A stretch of 64,000 nucleotides of DNA from Tyzzerella sp. (lineage in GTDB: Bacteria; Bacillota; Clostridia; Lachnospirales; Lachnospiraceae): assembly GCA_017465565.1 (NCBI GenBank), contig JAFTWA010000005.1:1-64000 (forward strand), given 5' to 3'. Below, piece by piece: positions 51,642 through 59,181 of the stretch. The position numbers and the translations under genes are program-made. The notes beneath the pieces are model-generated. The model did not search any database. It had not been told where the DNA came from and was given only the letters and a program-made list of their open reading frames with translations. Each line of letters starts with the position of its first letter. Position 1 is the first letter of the stretch.

Positions 51642-52538
51642 ATGAATGTTAAAATACTTTTCGCATCATTAATCATTCTACTTTTTCTTATTCTTTTTAT
51701 CATATTACATTTTCGAAAACGGGCTATTATTTTGAAAATAAATGAATTGAATGTGAATGAAAAAGATGAGATTTTAGACAGACTTGGAGAGCCTTTCGGC
51801 TATGCATATGAACCCAATCAGGATATCTTTGTCTCGCGGCGGGATGCACCGCAAAAACTATTCGGTTACACCACTGCATACGACCTGTCTGCCCCATACT
51901 TCAATATGATTTTCGACTATGAGACCATTTATTTCGACTACAATAACAGAACCTGGCTTGTAGAAATGTGGAAAGGGCAATATGGCATCAACTCCGGCTG
52001 CGAACTCGGCATCTACTATGCCGACGAAATCATCTCTCCTGAGGAATATGACACCACACTGTTTAAGGCAGTGGAGAGCAATGACATGCTCCTAATCTCC
52101 TTAAAACTAAACCGTCACTTATCACAGAAAAAATCAGGCTATGCACGACTAGGACAAATACAAAAGCGCCATTGGTGGCCGACTATCTTTAAAATGGGAA
52201 CATTTTCAAAACCAGAACAACTCTTTGTAAATACTTCCATCCGCTTTAAAGACCGCACCATGCTGCACAGTTTCATGGAAAGTTTTGCGGAAACACTACC
52301 TTCTACTTTCTATAAAATCAATGGACTTACCGTGTATTTTACATTTTCTAAAAGTTTACGCAGCTACTCAGCTTTTAAAAAGATGGTGCGCCGCATTGCG
52401 CTGGCGTCCTGCCATATGCTTTGTAACTGGTTCAATTATTTGACCAGACCATTTTCTAATAGTGGCGATAAACTGCTCTATCTCTACTACTACCTGCCGT
52501 TTCTAATTCGGTTCCTGTTCCGACGCATTTCTAAATAA
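51642..52538 (+). CDS. DUF4474 membrane-anchored protein
   Basis: A 298-residue protein with one N-terminal transmembrane helix (about 4-24) and a basic RKR stop-transfer. The soluble domain includes LGEPFGYAYEPNQDIFVSRRDAPQKLFGYTTAYDLSAPYFNMIFDYETIYFDYNNRTWLVEMWKGQYGINSGCELGIYY-type sequence (about 48-128), the signature of DUF4474. Function unknown. The C-terminal half is rich in aromatic and basic residues and ends in another hydrophobic stretch. It precedes the metallophosphatase gene by 24 bases, probably one operon. Confidence 0.78.
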   Translation: MNVKILFASLIILLFLILFIILHFRKRAIILKINELNVNEKDEILDRLGEPFGYAYEPNQDIFVSRRDAPQKLFGYTTAYDLSAPYFNMIFDYETIYFDYNNRTWLVEMWKGQYGINSGCELGIYYADEIISPEEYDTTLFKAVESNDMLLISLKLNRHLSQKKSGYARLGQIQKRHWWPTIFKMGTFSKPEQLFVNTSIRFKDRTMLHSFMESFAETLPSTFYKINGLTVYFTFSKSLRSYSAFKKMVRRIALASCHMLCNWFNYLTRPFSNSGDKLLYLYYYLPFLIRFLFRRISK

Positions 52539-52562
52539 ATAGAATTTGTTTGGAGGTTCGCT

Positions 52563-53402
52563 ATGAGTTATGTAAAACGCCTTGACCATGCTTTTGAAAA
52601 AGCTCCCCTGCTGCCAGTCACCAATAACACAAAATACGTGTTCTTTAGCGATTGTCACCGAGGAGCCGGAACCAACAATGATAATTTCCTAAAAAACGAA
52701 AGCTGCTATCTGGCGGCATTACACTACTATTACCAGAACGATTTTTGCTATATTGAAGTGGGTGATGGGGATGAACTCTGGGAGAACAGAAACTTAAGTC
52801 AGATTATGGAAATCCACAACAAGGCATTTTCGATGCTATCCTGTTTTCAAGACTCCGGGCGTTTATACATGCTCTACGGTAACCACGACATGGTTAAGAA
52901 ATACAGCGAAAGCATCTATGAGAGCCTTATTTTTCAATCAAAAAATCCACCTGTTGACTTGTACGTAACGCACGGTCATCAGGCAGACTTTATGAACTCT
53001 GTTCTTTGGAAGCTTGCCCGCTTTCTTGTTCGTCATCTCTGGACACCACTTGAACACTTCGGTGTGCTGGACCCAACAAGCGCTGCAAAAAACAACAAGA
53101 AACGGAACAAGGTCGAAAAAAGACTAATTGATTATGCTAAAAATAGGGACTGTCTGATTCTATGCGGCCACACTCACAAACCAGTGCTTGGAAATACTGC
53201 TTCACCGTATTTCAACTGCGGCAGCTGTGTCCATCCCCAAGGCATAACCTGTATTGAACTGTATGGTTTTCACATAAGGCTTGTAAAATGGCATATCAGC
53301 GTAGATCCTTGCAGTCATTTTGGTAATATTTACAATCAAAATCCAGTCTATCCTCTTTACGTAAAACGAGAAGTACTGGAAGAAAAATCACTTTTATCCT
53401 AA
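52563..53402 (+). CDS. Calcineurin-like metallophosphoesterase
   Basis: A 279-residue cytoplasmic phosphoesterase. All metal-binding motifs are visible in order: FSDCHRGAG (DxH variant DCH), GDGDELWEN (GDxxE), GNHDM (GNHD), VTHGHQADF (GH) and CGHTHKP (GHTH). The relatively acidic start is close to LpxH/YfcE-like enzymes. Substrate not apparent. GGAGG lies upstream of the ATG. Probably co-transcribed with the DUF4474 gene. The stop overlaps that of the M42 peptidase gene on the other strand. Confidence 0.88.
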   Translation: MSYVKRLDHAFEKAPLLPVTNNTKYVFFSDCHRGAGTNNDNFLKNESCYLAALHYYYQNDFCYIEVGDGDELWENRNLSQIMEIHNKAFSMLSCFQDSGRLYMLYGNHDMVKKYSESIYESLIFQSKNPPVDLYVTHGHQADFMNSVLWKLARFLVRHLWTPLEHFGVLDPTSAAKNNKKRNKVEKRLIDYAKNRDCLILCGHTHKPVLGNTASPYFNCGSCVHPQGITCIELYGFHIRLVKWHISVDPCSHFGNIYNQNPVYPLYVKREVLEEKSLLS

Positions 53403-54430
53403 TCTTCCAAATAATAACGAATTAATTTCAACGTATTTTCTACGCCATCTCTATGGCTTCTCTCGTACCCGTGGCTCGCATATACGCCAGGTCCAATAAG
53501 TCCATGACGAATGTCATTTCCGGCTCGGAGTGTGGCCTCCACATCCGAACCATAATATGGATAAATATCTACCGCATATTTAATATCATGGGCATCTGCC
53601 ACCTCAATCATGCGTGCCACCACATCATAATTGTAAGGGCCTCCGCTGTCCTTTGCACAGATAGAAACCTCATGTTCTGTACATTCAAGTCCTTCTCCAA
53701 CACAGCCCATGTCTACTGACCATGCCTCTGTCACGCCTTCTGGACACGAAGCGCAGCCACCATGTCCAACCTCTTCATAGATTGTAAAGTGTGCATACAC
53801 TTTTCTCTTTGGAGAAATTCCATTATCCTTCAGATATTTTGCATATCCAAGCAAAATTGCAGCCGAAAGCTTGTCATCCAAATAACGGCTCTTGATATAT
53901 CCGCTTTCCGTAATACGAGTGCGTGCTTCGAAACAAACATAGTCTCCATTTCGGATGCCTAATTCTTTCACATCATCTTTTGAAGCAACCTTCTCATCGA
54001 TTACGACTTCTACGCTATCCCAGGTTCTTTCTGTCTTGTAATCGCCATTTACATGAACTGATGCGTTGACAAGCTGGCAAGTTCCTTCATAAATCTTTCC
54101 ACCTTTTGTGATAATACGGCAATTTTCTGCTTCTGCATTTTCCGCGCGCATACCGCCAACTGGTGTGAGTTTTAATCTTCCATCGCCCTTAATCATATGA
54201 ACCATGGCACCAAGTGTATCGCAGTGTGCCTCTAAAAGTATGGCGTCGTTCACGTCTTCTCCGCCAAGTTCCGCAATCACACCGCCTTTTACCGTCAATT
54301 CTGCTTTTACGCCAATACTTGCAAGTTCTTCCATAAGATATTCCATCACATATTTTCCATAACCTGATGGACTATCGATATTCAGAAGTTTCACTGCCTG
54401 CTCCATGATATAATCTGTATATTGTTTCAT
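53399..54430 (-). CDS. M42 family aminopeptidase
   Basis: A 343-residue metallopeptidase (glutamyl/deblocking aminopeptidase or endoglucanase-related M42). Metal and catalytic residues lie in ILLEAHCDTLGAMV, SRYLDDKLSAAILLGYA, IYEEVGHGG and SVDMGCVGEG, with the terminal AGNDIRHGLIGPGVYASHGYERSH. These dodecameric enzymes digest peptides in the cytosol. The start is MKQYTDYIME, given GGAGGAAT upstream. Its promoter carries a perfect palindrome in the spacer, so it is probably specifically regulated. Convergent with the phosphatase gene by a four-base overlap. Confidence 0.92.
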   Translation of the reverse strand: MKQYTDYIMEQAVKLLNIDSPSGYGKYVMEYLMEELASIGVKAELTVKGGVIAELGGEDVNDAILLEAHCDTLGAMVHMIKGDGRLKLTPVGGMRAENAEAENCRIITKGGKIYEGTCQLVNASVHVNGDYKTERTWDSVEVVIDEKVASKDDVKELGIRNGDYVCFEARTRITESGYIKSRYLDDKLSAAILLGYAKYLKDNGISPKRKVYAHFTIYEEVGHGGCASCPEGVTEAWSVDMGCVGEGLECTEHEVSICAKDSGGPYNYDVVARMIEVADAHDIKYAVDIYPYYGSDVEATLRAGNDIRHGLIGPGVYASHGYERSHRDGVENTLKLIRYYLED

Positions 54431-54478
54431 AACCATTCCTCCGAATTTAATTACTAATATTATTATATCTATTTTCTT

Positions 54479-54507
54479 ATTATAGGGGATATATCCCCTA
54501 CTATCAA
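54479..54507 (-). promoter_or_regulatory. M42 gene promoter with operator palindrome
   Basis: Minus strand TTGATA (54502-54507), 17-base spacer, TATAAT (54479-54484). The spacer is filled by the perfect 18-bp palindrome TAGGGGATATATCCCCTA (54483-54500). Confidence 0.65.
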
Positions 54508-55006
54508 TGTAAAATTACACACTTTCAGAAATTGAATTCCTTTCTGTATTCTTTTATCAATTAATTGAATATCTGGCTGAACCGCCTTGAAAATTATTTT
54601 GATACATCTACCAGACGCGTCATGAGTGCACTTTGAATATCCTAAGTAGAATCGCTCTCACTGTTGATGTATGGAAAAGTATAACTGTGAGACTTTAACC
54701 ATCACATTTCGTGGTGATTTTTTGTGCAACCACACGGAATTCTGTTATGATTTTCCATATGCAAAAAAACTTGCTTCCGGCACTAACACTTTTGGCAAAA
54801 TCGTTAGCAGAATGCTGACATTATTTCTCATAAAGAAAAATTTGTTCAAAGAACGACAAAAATTAGTAAAAAACAAGAATTTTTCATCTGCGGAACATCA
54901 AAAATCTTGTATATGGAAAATACTCTCAAAATTTATGCAGTTGCACAAAAAACTATCTGCACTTATAGGATGAATTGCTTTATTTGCTTTGTCTTTCTTA
55001 ATGAAA
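54508..55006. other. Intergenic region without a supported gene
   Basis: About 500 bases between the M42 promoter and the terminator of the 96-residue gene. A 100-codon plus-strand frame (54671-54973) has no ribosome site, poor codon character and no recognisable motif. Nothing else stands out. Confidence 0.5.
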
Positions 55007-55042
55007 ATGGCGGTGGTTCAGAATTGTCTCTACCACCGCCAT
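55007..55042 (-). terminator. Terminator after the 96-residue gene
   Basis: ATGGCGGTGGT pairs perfectly with ACCACCGCCAT around a 14-base loop, followed on the minus strand by TTTTCATT; 18 bases past the stop at 55061. Confidence 0.75.
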
Positions 55043-55060
55043 TTATACTTATCCTTTTAT

Positions 55061-55351
55061 TTAACTAGGACGTCTTACTTCCAAAAATTCTATTTGTCCG
55101 TCCTGCATATCTACATTGCAACTAGCCGAATATGGCCAATCTTCCCCAGAGGTTAGAATTAAGCAATCTACTTTAGAAATGTCGCACTCTGGCGCAGGTT
55201 CATCACTAACTCCAACAAAACAATATACACTTCCTTCTTCCACACCATATCCTGAAGTACTGTTATCTGCATGCTTCTTACAAAATTCATATCCAATGGC
55301 ATCAATACATGCCCTAATTCCTATTTTCTTTGCTTCTTTTACCGTTAACAT
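55061..55351 (-). CDS. Hypothetical 96-residue protein, possible immunity partner
   Basis: I do not recognise this small acidic protein. It begins MLTVKEAKKIGIRACIDAIGYEF and contains DNSTSGYGVEEGSVYCFVGVSDEP, followed by LTSGEDWPYSASCNVDMQDG. No membrane segment is seen. An AGGAGG site supports the start; the frame could extend upstream but only into the preceding gene. It begins 16 bases after the JAMM-motif gene and shares its terminator. A two-gene unit of an enzymatic domain and a small acidic protein resembles toxin-immunity pairs, which is inference only. Confidence 0.65.
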   Translation of the reverse strand: MLTVKEAKKIGIRACIDAIGYEFCKKHADNSTSGYGVEEGSVYCFVGVSDEPAPECDISKVDCLILTSGEDWPYSASCNVDMQDGQIEFLEVRRPS

Positions 55352-55367
55352 TTTTGTACCTCCTATT

Positions 55368-55826
55368 CTAAAATTCTTCAAATGAATTTGAACCAAATTC
55401 AAATTCGGCACCTGTAATGTAAGAAATAATAATACTAGATTTTTGGTCAATATGCTTTAAAAACTCCCTATCTTCTGTCGATGGTTTTATTTTGCCATAA
55501 TCTGGATGTGTGTGTGCAATCAACCTTAGTTTCTTTGTTTGTAGTAAATCTAAAAGTTCTTCATTAAAATAACAATGTCTTTCAACACCATGAACTATGA
55601 TATCTCTTGTTTTTCCTCTCAATAGCGCAAATTCATGATGTGTAGCTGCTGATAGATATGCTATATCCTTAATTGATATAGTGTCTTTTTCAAAAGTAGC
55701 CCAATCATTAGAACATGGGACTCTTGCCAGCATATTTTTTCGTTTTTCATTTAACCCTGCTTCACCATTACGTATCGCCTCAAGCGATGTTTTGGTTGAA
55801 GCAGTTGATGAGAGTGTTTTATCCAT
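55368..55826 (-). CDS. Small JAMM-motif (JAB/MPN-like) protein
   Basis: A 152-residue protein. Glu65 (THHEFALL) and AHTHPDYGKIKPSTED (His105, His107, Ser116, Asp119) give the E...HxHP...SxxD pattern of JAMM zinc isopeptidases/metalloproteases. RDIIVHGVERHCYFNEELLDLL fits the fold's middle. The first ~50 residues look like a disordered leader with no signal peptide and a weak ribosome site, reminiscent of the C-terminal end of a larger modular protein. It may be a free-standing protease or an orphan toxin domain from a polymorphic toxin. The 96-residue gene follows. Confidence 0.6.
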   Translation of the reverse strand: MDKTLSSTASTKTSLEAIRNGEAGLNEKRKNMLARVPCSNDWATFEKDTISIKDIAYLSAATHHEFALLRGKTRDIIVHGVERHCYFNEELLDLLQTKKLRLIAHTHPDYGKIKPSTEDREFLKHIDQKSSIIISYITGAEFEFGSNSFEEF

Positions 55827-55928
55827 ACTTGTATTTGGGGACTCTCTTTATTTGGCATCACTTTCCTATCACGACTATATTATATATTAAATACGTCTCC
55901 TTTTCAACTTTTTCGTCCCAAATTTAAT

Positions 55929-55981
55929 AGAAATGAAACAAGCCCCTTCCATCCATTTCTGGACAGTCGGGGCTCATTTCT
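55929..55981 (-). terminator. Terminator at the end of the fibre operon
   Basis: AGAAATGA plus GCCCC pair with GGGGC plus TCATTTCT, with a small bulge, around a loop of about 22 bases; located between the last (broken) gene of the operon and the JAMM gene. Confidence 0.6.
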
Positions 55982-56040
55982 AGATGTATTGTGTAAATCT
56001 AGGTAACGGCTAATTTACTGTTCTGCTTCCTTTCGTGCAG

Positions 56041-56238
56041 CTACTGCATCTTTGAATATTTCTTGCAACCGCAATTTGTGGTGCGCCCGCGATTCAGATT
56101 ACCCGTGGTGGCAATACAAGTATTCCCGCAGTCACAGCGACACAGCCAACGACGCTGACCACTATCAGTGGAATCAACCTATTCTTCTACCACCAGTTTT
56201 CCAATACGCTGTCCAACTAAACTCTGCCACTCACGCAT
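56041..56238 (-). pseudogene. Small zinc-finger-like protein gene with in-frame TAG
   Basis: From the ATG at 56238 the frame reads MREWQSLVGQRIGKLVVEE, hits TAG (56179-56181), then runs on for 45 codons: GQRRWLCRCDCGN, TTGNLNRGRTTNCGCKK, and a stop at 56041. GQRxGKLxV followed by CxCDCGN and xSCGC/NCGC is a recognisable family of small phage- and genome-encoded Cys-rich proteins, so the TAG appears to break a once-intact 65-residue gene. It follows the preceding operon gene by five bases, with GGTGAG as its ribosome site. Confidence 0.65.
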
Positions 56239-56243
56239 GTTAA

Positions 56244-57116
56244 TCACTCACCTTCCGGCACTTCAGGCTGTCCTTGAGATTCAGCATCTGTAACAGTTGG
56301 CGAAGCACTTTCTGTATCATCGGTAGTCGTATCTGTAGATTCAGTTGTTGTGTCTGTAGATTCGGATTCTTCTGTTGTATTTTCCTCTTCGGTTTCTGAT
56401 TCTATCTCTCCCTCAGTCTCAGTTTCCGTTTCTGTTTTGGTCTCTGTGTCTGTCCCAATTCCCTCAGTACCACCTGCATTTGGTTGCACCTGTTCCGTAT
56501 TTTCACTCTCGTCCTGCGGAGCATCATTATTCTTATCGTCGCCCGAGGTACTTGGAATATTTCCATCTGGCGTAGTTGAATGAACTATGGTGGTCTTATC
56601 ACCCACACCATAAAGTTCTTCTTGATTAACAGCATAATTAGCAGACGTTCCCCACTGTGGAATAAATGTAATCACACATCCTTCAGCTGCCTGAATTGTT
56701 AAAGTGAGTTCTGTAAGGCGATCAGTATTTTCCCCAGCCTCTTTGAAAATTTGTGTAGTATAATAAATCTTCTTCTCTGTTCCATTAGAGATTTCGATTT
56801 TGCAGTAGCCAGTTTCTGCTGTGCCGTTAGGAGTAAATGTAAAGGTATGTAAATCGTCTGTTACCTCTTTACAAGTATAGGCACCTGTCACGACTGCATC
56901 ACTACTATCTTTTATCTCTAACGAATATTGAGCCGATTGAATTGTATTTAAATCGGAGGAAACACTACAGGTAAAGTAGGCATAAGCCGTATAACTCATG
57001 GCTGTTAAACATAGCACCATGAAAATGACTGAAACAGCAATACGCGCTATCATCACTTTTTCACGAATTTTGCCATCTTCTGAAATATAGAAGAATTCAT
57101 TAAAAAGTGTCTTCAT
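56244..57116 (-). CDS. SipW-dependent TasA-like protein with acidic Thr/Glu-rich tail
   Basis: A 290-residue exported protein. After a cytoplasmic N-part (about 1-22) and a hydrophobic helix (24-46) comes the AYAYFT motif typical of SipW-processed precursors. A beta-sandwich-like domain (about 50-175) follows. The last ~110 residues are Asp/Glu/Ser/Thr/Gln-rich low complexity (repeats such as TETETETE and STDTTTEST), probably an extended stalk. There is no sortase signal. The start follows AAAGGAGG. The unusually long cytoplasmic N-terminus differs from its paralogues. It is the last intact gene of the operon. Confidence 0.75.
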   Translation of the reverse strand: MKTLFNEFFYISEDGKIREKVMIARIAVSVIFMVLCLTAMSYTAYAYFTCSVSSDLNTIQSAQYSLEIKDSSDAVVTGAYTCKEVTDDLHTFTFTPNGTAETGYCKIEISNGTEKKIYYTTQIFKEAGENTDRLTELTLTIQAAEGCVITFIPQWGTSANYAVNQEELYGVGDKTTIVHSTTPDGNIPSTSGDDKNNDAPQDESENTEQVQPNAGGTEGIGTDTETKTETETETEGEIESETEEENTTEESESTDTTTESTDTTTDDTESASPTVTDAESQGQPEVPEGE

Positions 57117-57144
57117 GCAGTTGTCCTCCTTTCCAGTTAATCTT

Positions 57145-57792
57145 TTATTGCTTTCCTTGTTGCTCGGCACTTACAATCAATCCGAGTTCCACTCTCGGAA
57201 TATCTGTGCCACGGTAATTCGCCACATTACCAACCTCTTCTGGCATGCGGACGATAAGTGCCATATATATTTCATCCTTTGCTTCAAGAGATGCCGTCTC
57301 TGTTGAATAATTGTTGAGTGGCATAGCTGCGTTTTCTTTTGCTAGTTCTCTATTCGCAAGTTTCTGTTCCAGTTCTTCCTCTGTATCCGCAACTACAAGA
57401 CCAAATTTTAAATAATCTTGTAAATTGAAGGTCCGTCCAAACACGTTGGTTGCAATCGTGTAGTCGGTAACGCTGACCGCTGTTTTATAATCAAAAGGAA
57501 CCGTTCCTCTATTTTCAACCTTCAAATACACAACCTGCACATACCCTGGTTCGTAGAGTGCTTTGTCGTCAAACACCTGTGTTTTTGCATCGATTTCTTT
57601 GTATGTACCATCATCTAGTCGGTGTGATACGACTAAATCAAACTCTGCTACGTGGAAGATATTTTTTACTTCAGACGAAGTATCTGTAAACCAGGCAATG
57701 GACGCCCCAGTCCCTAGGATTCCCCAAAGAATCAGCAGGCATACACTAAGGGCCAAAGCGATTTTTTTCAGTTGTTCTTTTTTCAGTTTCAC
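57145..57792 (-). CDS. SipW-dependent TasA/camelysin-like protein
   Basis: A 215-residue exported protein. A basic N-terminus, a helix (11-32) and the processing region GASIAWFTDTSSEVKNIFHVAEFDLVV mark it as SipW-dependent. The domain shows LYEPGYVQVVYLKVENRGTVPFDYKTAVSV, the strand pattern also seen in TasA (a W/L-EPG-x-x-x-x-x-xVxN motif shared with its paralogue at 59182). It probably forms or caps extracellular fibres. GGAGG precedes the ATG. Confidence 0.78.
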   Translation of the reverse strand: MKLKKEQLKKIALALSVCLLILWGILGTGASIAWFTDTSSEVKNIFHVAEFDLVVSHRLDDGTYKEIDAKTQVFDDKALYEPGYVQVVYLKVENRGTVPFDYKTAVSVTDYTIATNVFGRTFNLQDYLKFGLVVADTEEELEQKLANRELAKENAAMPLNNYSTETASLEAKDEIYMALIVRMPEEVGNVANYRGTDIPRVELGLIVSAEQQGKQ

Positions 57793-57825
57793 GCTCCATC
57801 CCTCCTTGTTTAAAAATATCGTTCG

Positions 57826-58476
57826 TTATTTCTGCTTTTTTCTGCGCAAAAATAATAAGATGAGAATTACGGCAGCTGCACAAACTGCCAGAGCAATCAT
57901 GAATGCAGGATTTTCATCATCGCCAGTCTGTGGCGGCTTTGGGTCATCATCTTCTATTGGAAATTCTTCCACCATAAACTCCCAGTCCAGATAGCCAACT
58001 TGGCTGCTATATTCATTATCCAGTTCTACTGGCACATCTAAAGTCACGTTAAGATTAACCTCGCCACCTGAATAAAGTGTGCCAAGGCAAACCCAGTCCG
58101 TGAGTTGTGCTGTCTCATTAGCGGCGGCGTCAAACATATATGCCATACTGTTATCTTCGGACTTTTCTACATGAAGCCCCAGTTGTGATAGGAATTCAAC
58201 TGAATCCTCATGTGCTCCAAGGGAACGCATATAGATTTTGACCTTCACTTTTTTAGATGCCTCGTTTTTCACAGTAATTTTCTGTGTGAGACTGTCTCCA
58301 GGCATAATGTCCTTGAAATTGGGAAACAAATCTGTCAGAGAATACTCGCTTCCCGGTTGAAAAATAAAATCTCCTGCGTCGCCTTTATAGGTCACTTTTC
58401 CGTCTGCTGCACAAACCGTCAGAACAGTAGAAAAAGTCAAAATCAGTGTAATCATTAAAGCTGTAATCTTCTTCAT
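57826..58476 (-). CDS. Sortase-signal surface protein of the fibre operon
   Basis: A 216-residue protein with a conventional signal peptide (MKKITALMITLILTFSTVLTVCAA, cleavage after Ala). A beta-rich domain of about 140 residues contains IMPGDSLTQKITVKNEASKKVKVKIYMRS. The end is PPQTG (about 181-185), a hydrophobic helix and RRKKQK, a variant LPxTG sorting signal. Unlike its neighbours it lacks the AWF-type SipW motif, so it is likely the cell-wall anchor or base subunit. AGGAGG precedes the start chosen. No sortase gene is in the window. Confidence 0.82.
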   Translation of the reverse strand: MKKITALMITLILTFSTVLTVCAADGKVTYKGDAGDFIFQPGSEYSLTDLFPNFKDIMPGDSLTQKITVKNEASKKVKVKIYMRSLGAHEDSVEFLSQLGLHVEKSEDNSMAYMFDAAANETAQLTDWVCLGTLYSGGEVNLNVTLDVPVELDNEYSSQVGYLDWEFMVEEFPIEDDDPKPPQTGDDENPAFMIALAVCAAAVILILLFLRRKKQK

Positions 58477-58486
58477 ATGGCACCTC

Positions 58487-59050
58487 CTATTCCTTTGGCC
58501 AGCCAGAAGCTGTGAATGTATCTGTGCCATCAATCGGATTATTTTCACTCTGTACAGCATGGGCTACCACAGATAAAGTAAGTGTCTTACCCAGATAACT
58601 GTTATCCACTTTGGAACCTACAATTTCCACATGAGAGAACACATTCGGTGTAGTCTCTCCAGGCTCTACAGTGCCCTTGTAGTAATACCAGCCGTCGTGA
58701 AGTTCCCAATGTTCTTCATTGATATTTAGCTTGAAACAATCCTCTGCAGATAGTTCCTGCGAATCTACACCGTAAACGATTTTCACACGCAGATAAAACG
58801 GATGGTCGCAATCACTTTCAATGCTGACCTCCTTGCTGACAATATCACCTGGAACGATGTAAACGCCCTCTGCTGGAAATTCAGTTCCCTGGTCGGTTCT
58901 TTCATGAATGATGAATTGAATATTGCCGGAGGTCACAACATTGGTGGCTTTACCGACAGTTGAATAATAGGCAAGGGTGCCTTGGGTAAAAAATGTGGCA
59001 ACGATAGCAAATAATGCAATTGTCATAAATTTAAGTTTTATCTTTCCCAA
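58487..59050 (-). CDS. SipW-dependent TasA/camelysin-like protein
   Basis: A 187-residue exported protein. N-terminal helix (8-28), then GTLAYYSTVGKATNVVTSGNIQFIIHE, matching SipW substrates (YYST in place of AWFTD). The domain has VYIVPGDIVSKEVSIESDCDHPFYLRVKI and TVEPGETTPNVFSHVEIVG, the expected beta-sandwich with a PGD turn. It starts 10 bases upstream of nothing else on this strand and ends 10 bases before the sortase-signal protein, implying tight coupling. Closely similar in plan to the other subunits. Confidence 0.78.
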   Translation of the reverse strand: MGKIKLKFMTIALFAIVATFFTQGTLAYYSTVGKATNVVTSGNIQFIIHERTDQGTEFPAEGVYIVPGDIVSKEVSIESDCDHPFYLRVKIVYGVDSQELSAEDCFKLNINEEHWELHDGWYYYKGTVEPGETTPNVFSHVEIVGSKVDNSYLGKTLTLSVVAHAVQSENNPIDGTDTFTASGWPKE

Positions 59051-59089
59051 TACTGTTTTCCTCCTTCTTCTAAATTATTGTTCAACAAT

Positions 59090-59156
59090 CAAAAGGCACA
59101 AAGAGTTTCCTTTATGCTCTTTGATTGCCGCCTATCCCCATAAGAGGGATAGGACG
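59090..59156 (-). terminator. Intercistronic hairpins in the fibre operon
   Basis: Two stems in the gap between the beta-helix protein gene and the next gene: CCTATCCC/GGGATAGG and CAAAGAG/CTCTTTG. Neither is followed by a long T run, so they are more likely processing, stability or partial-termination elements. Confidence 0.5.
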
Positions 59157-59181
59157 GACATGACGCTTTTACGTACATTGT

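Noticed and set aside
54671-54973. 100-codon plus-strand frame
   Set aside because: No ribosome site, no promoter, no motif and odd composition; probably chance.
56179-56181. Pyrrolysine decoding of the in-frame TAG
   Set aside because: No Pyl machinery in the window and the product is not a known Pyl enzyme; other genes end in TAG (for example ppdK). A nonsense mutation is simpler.
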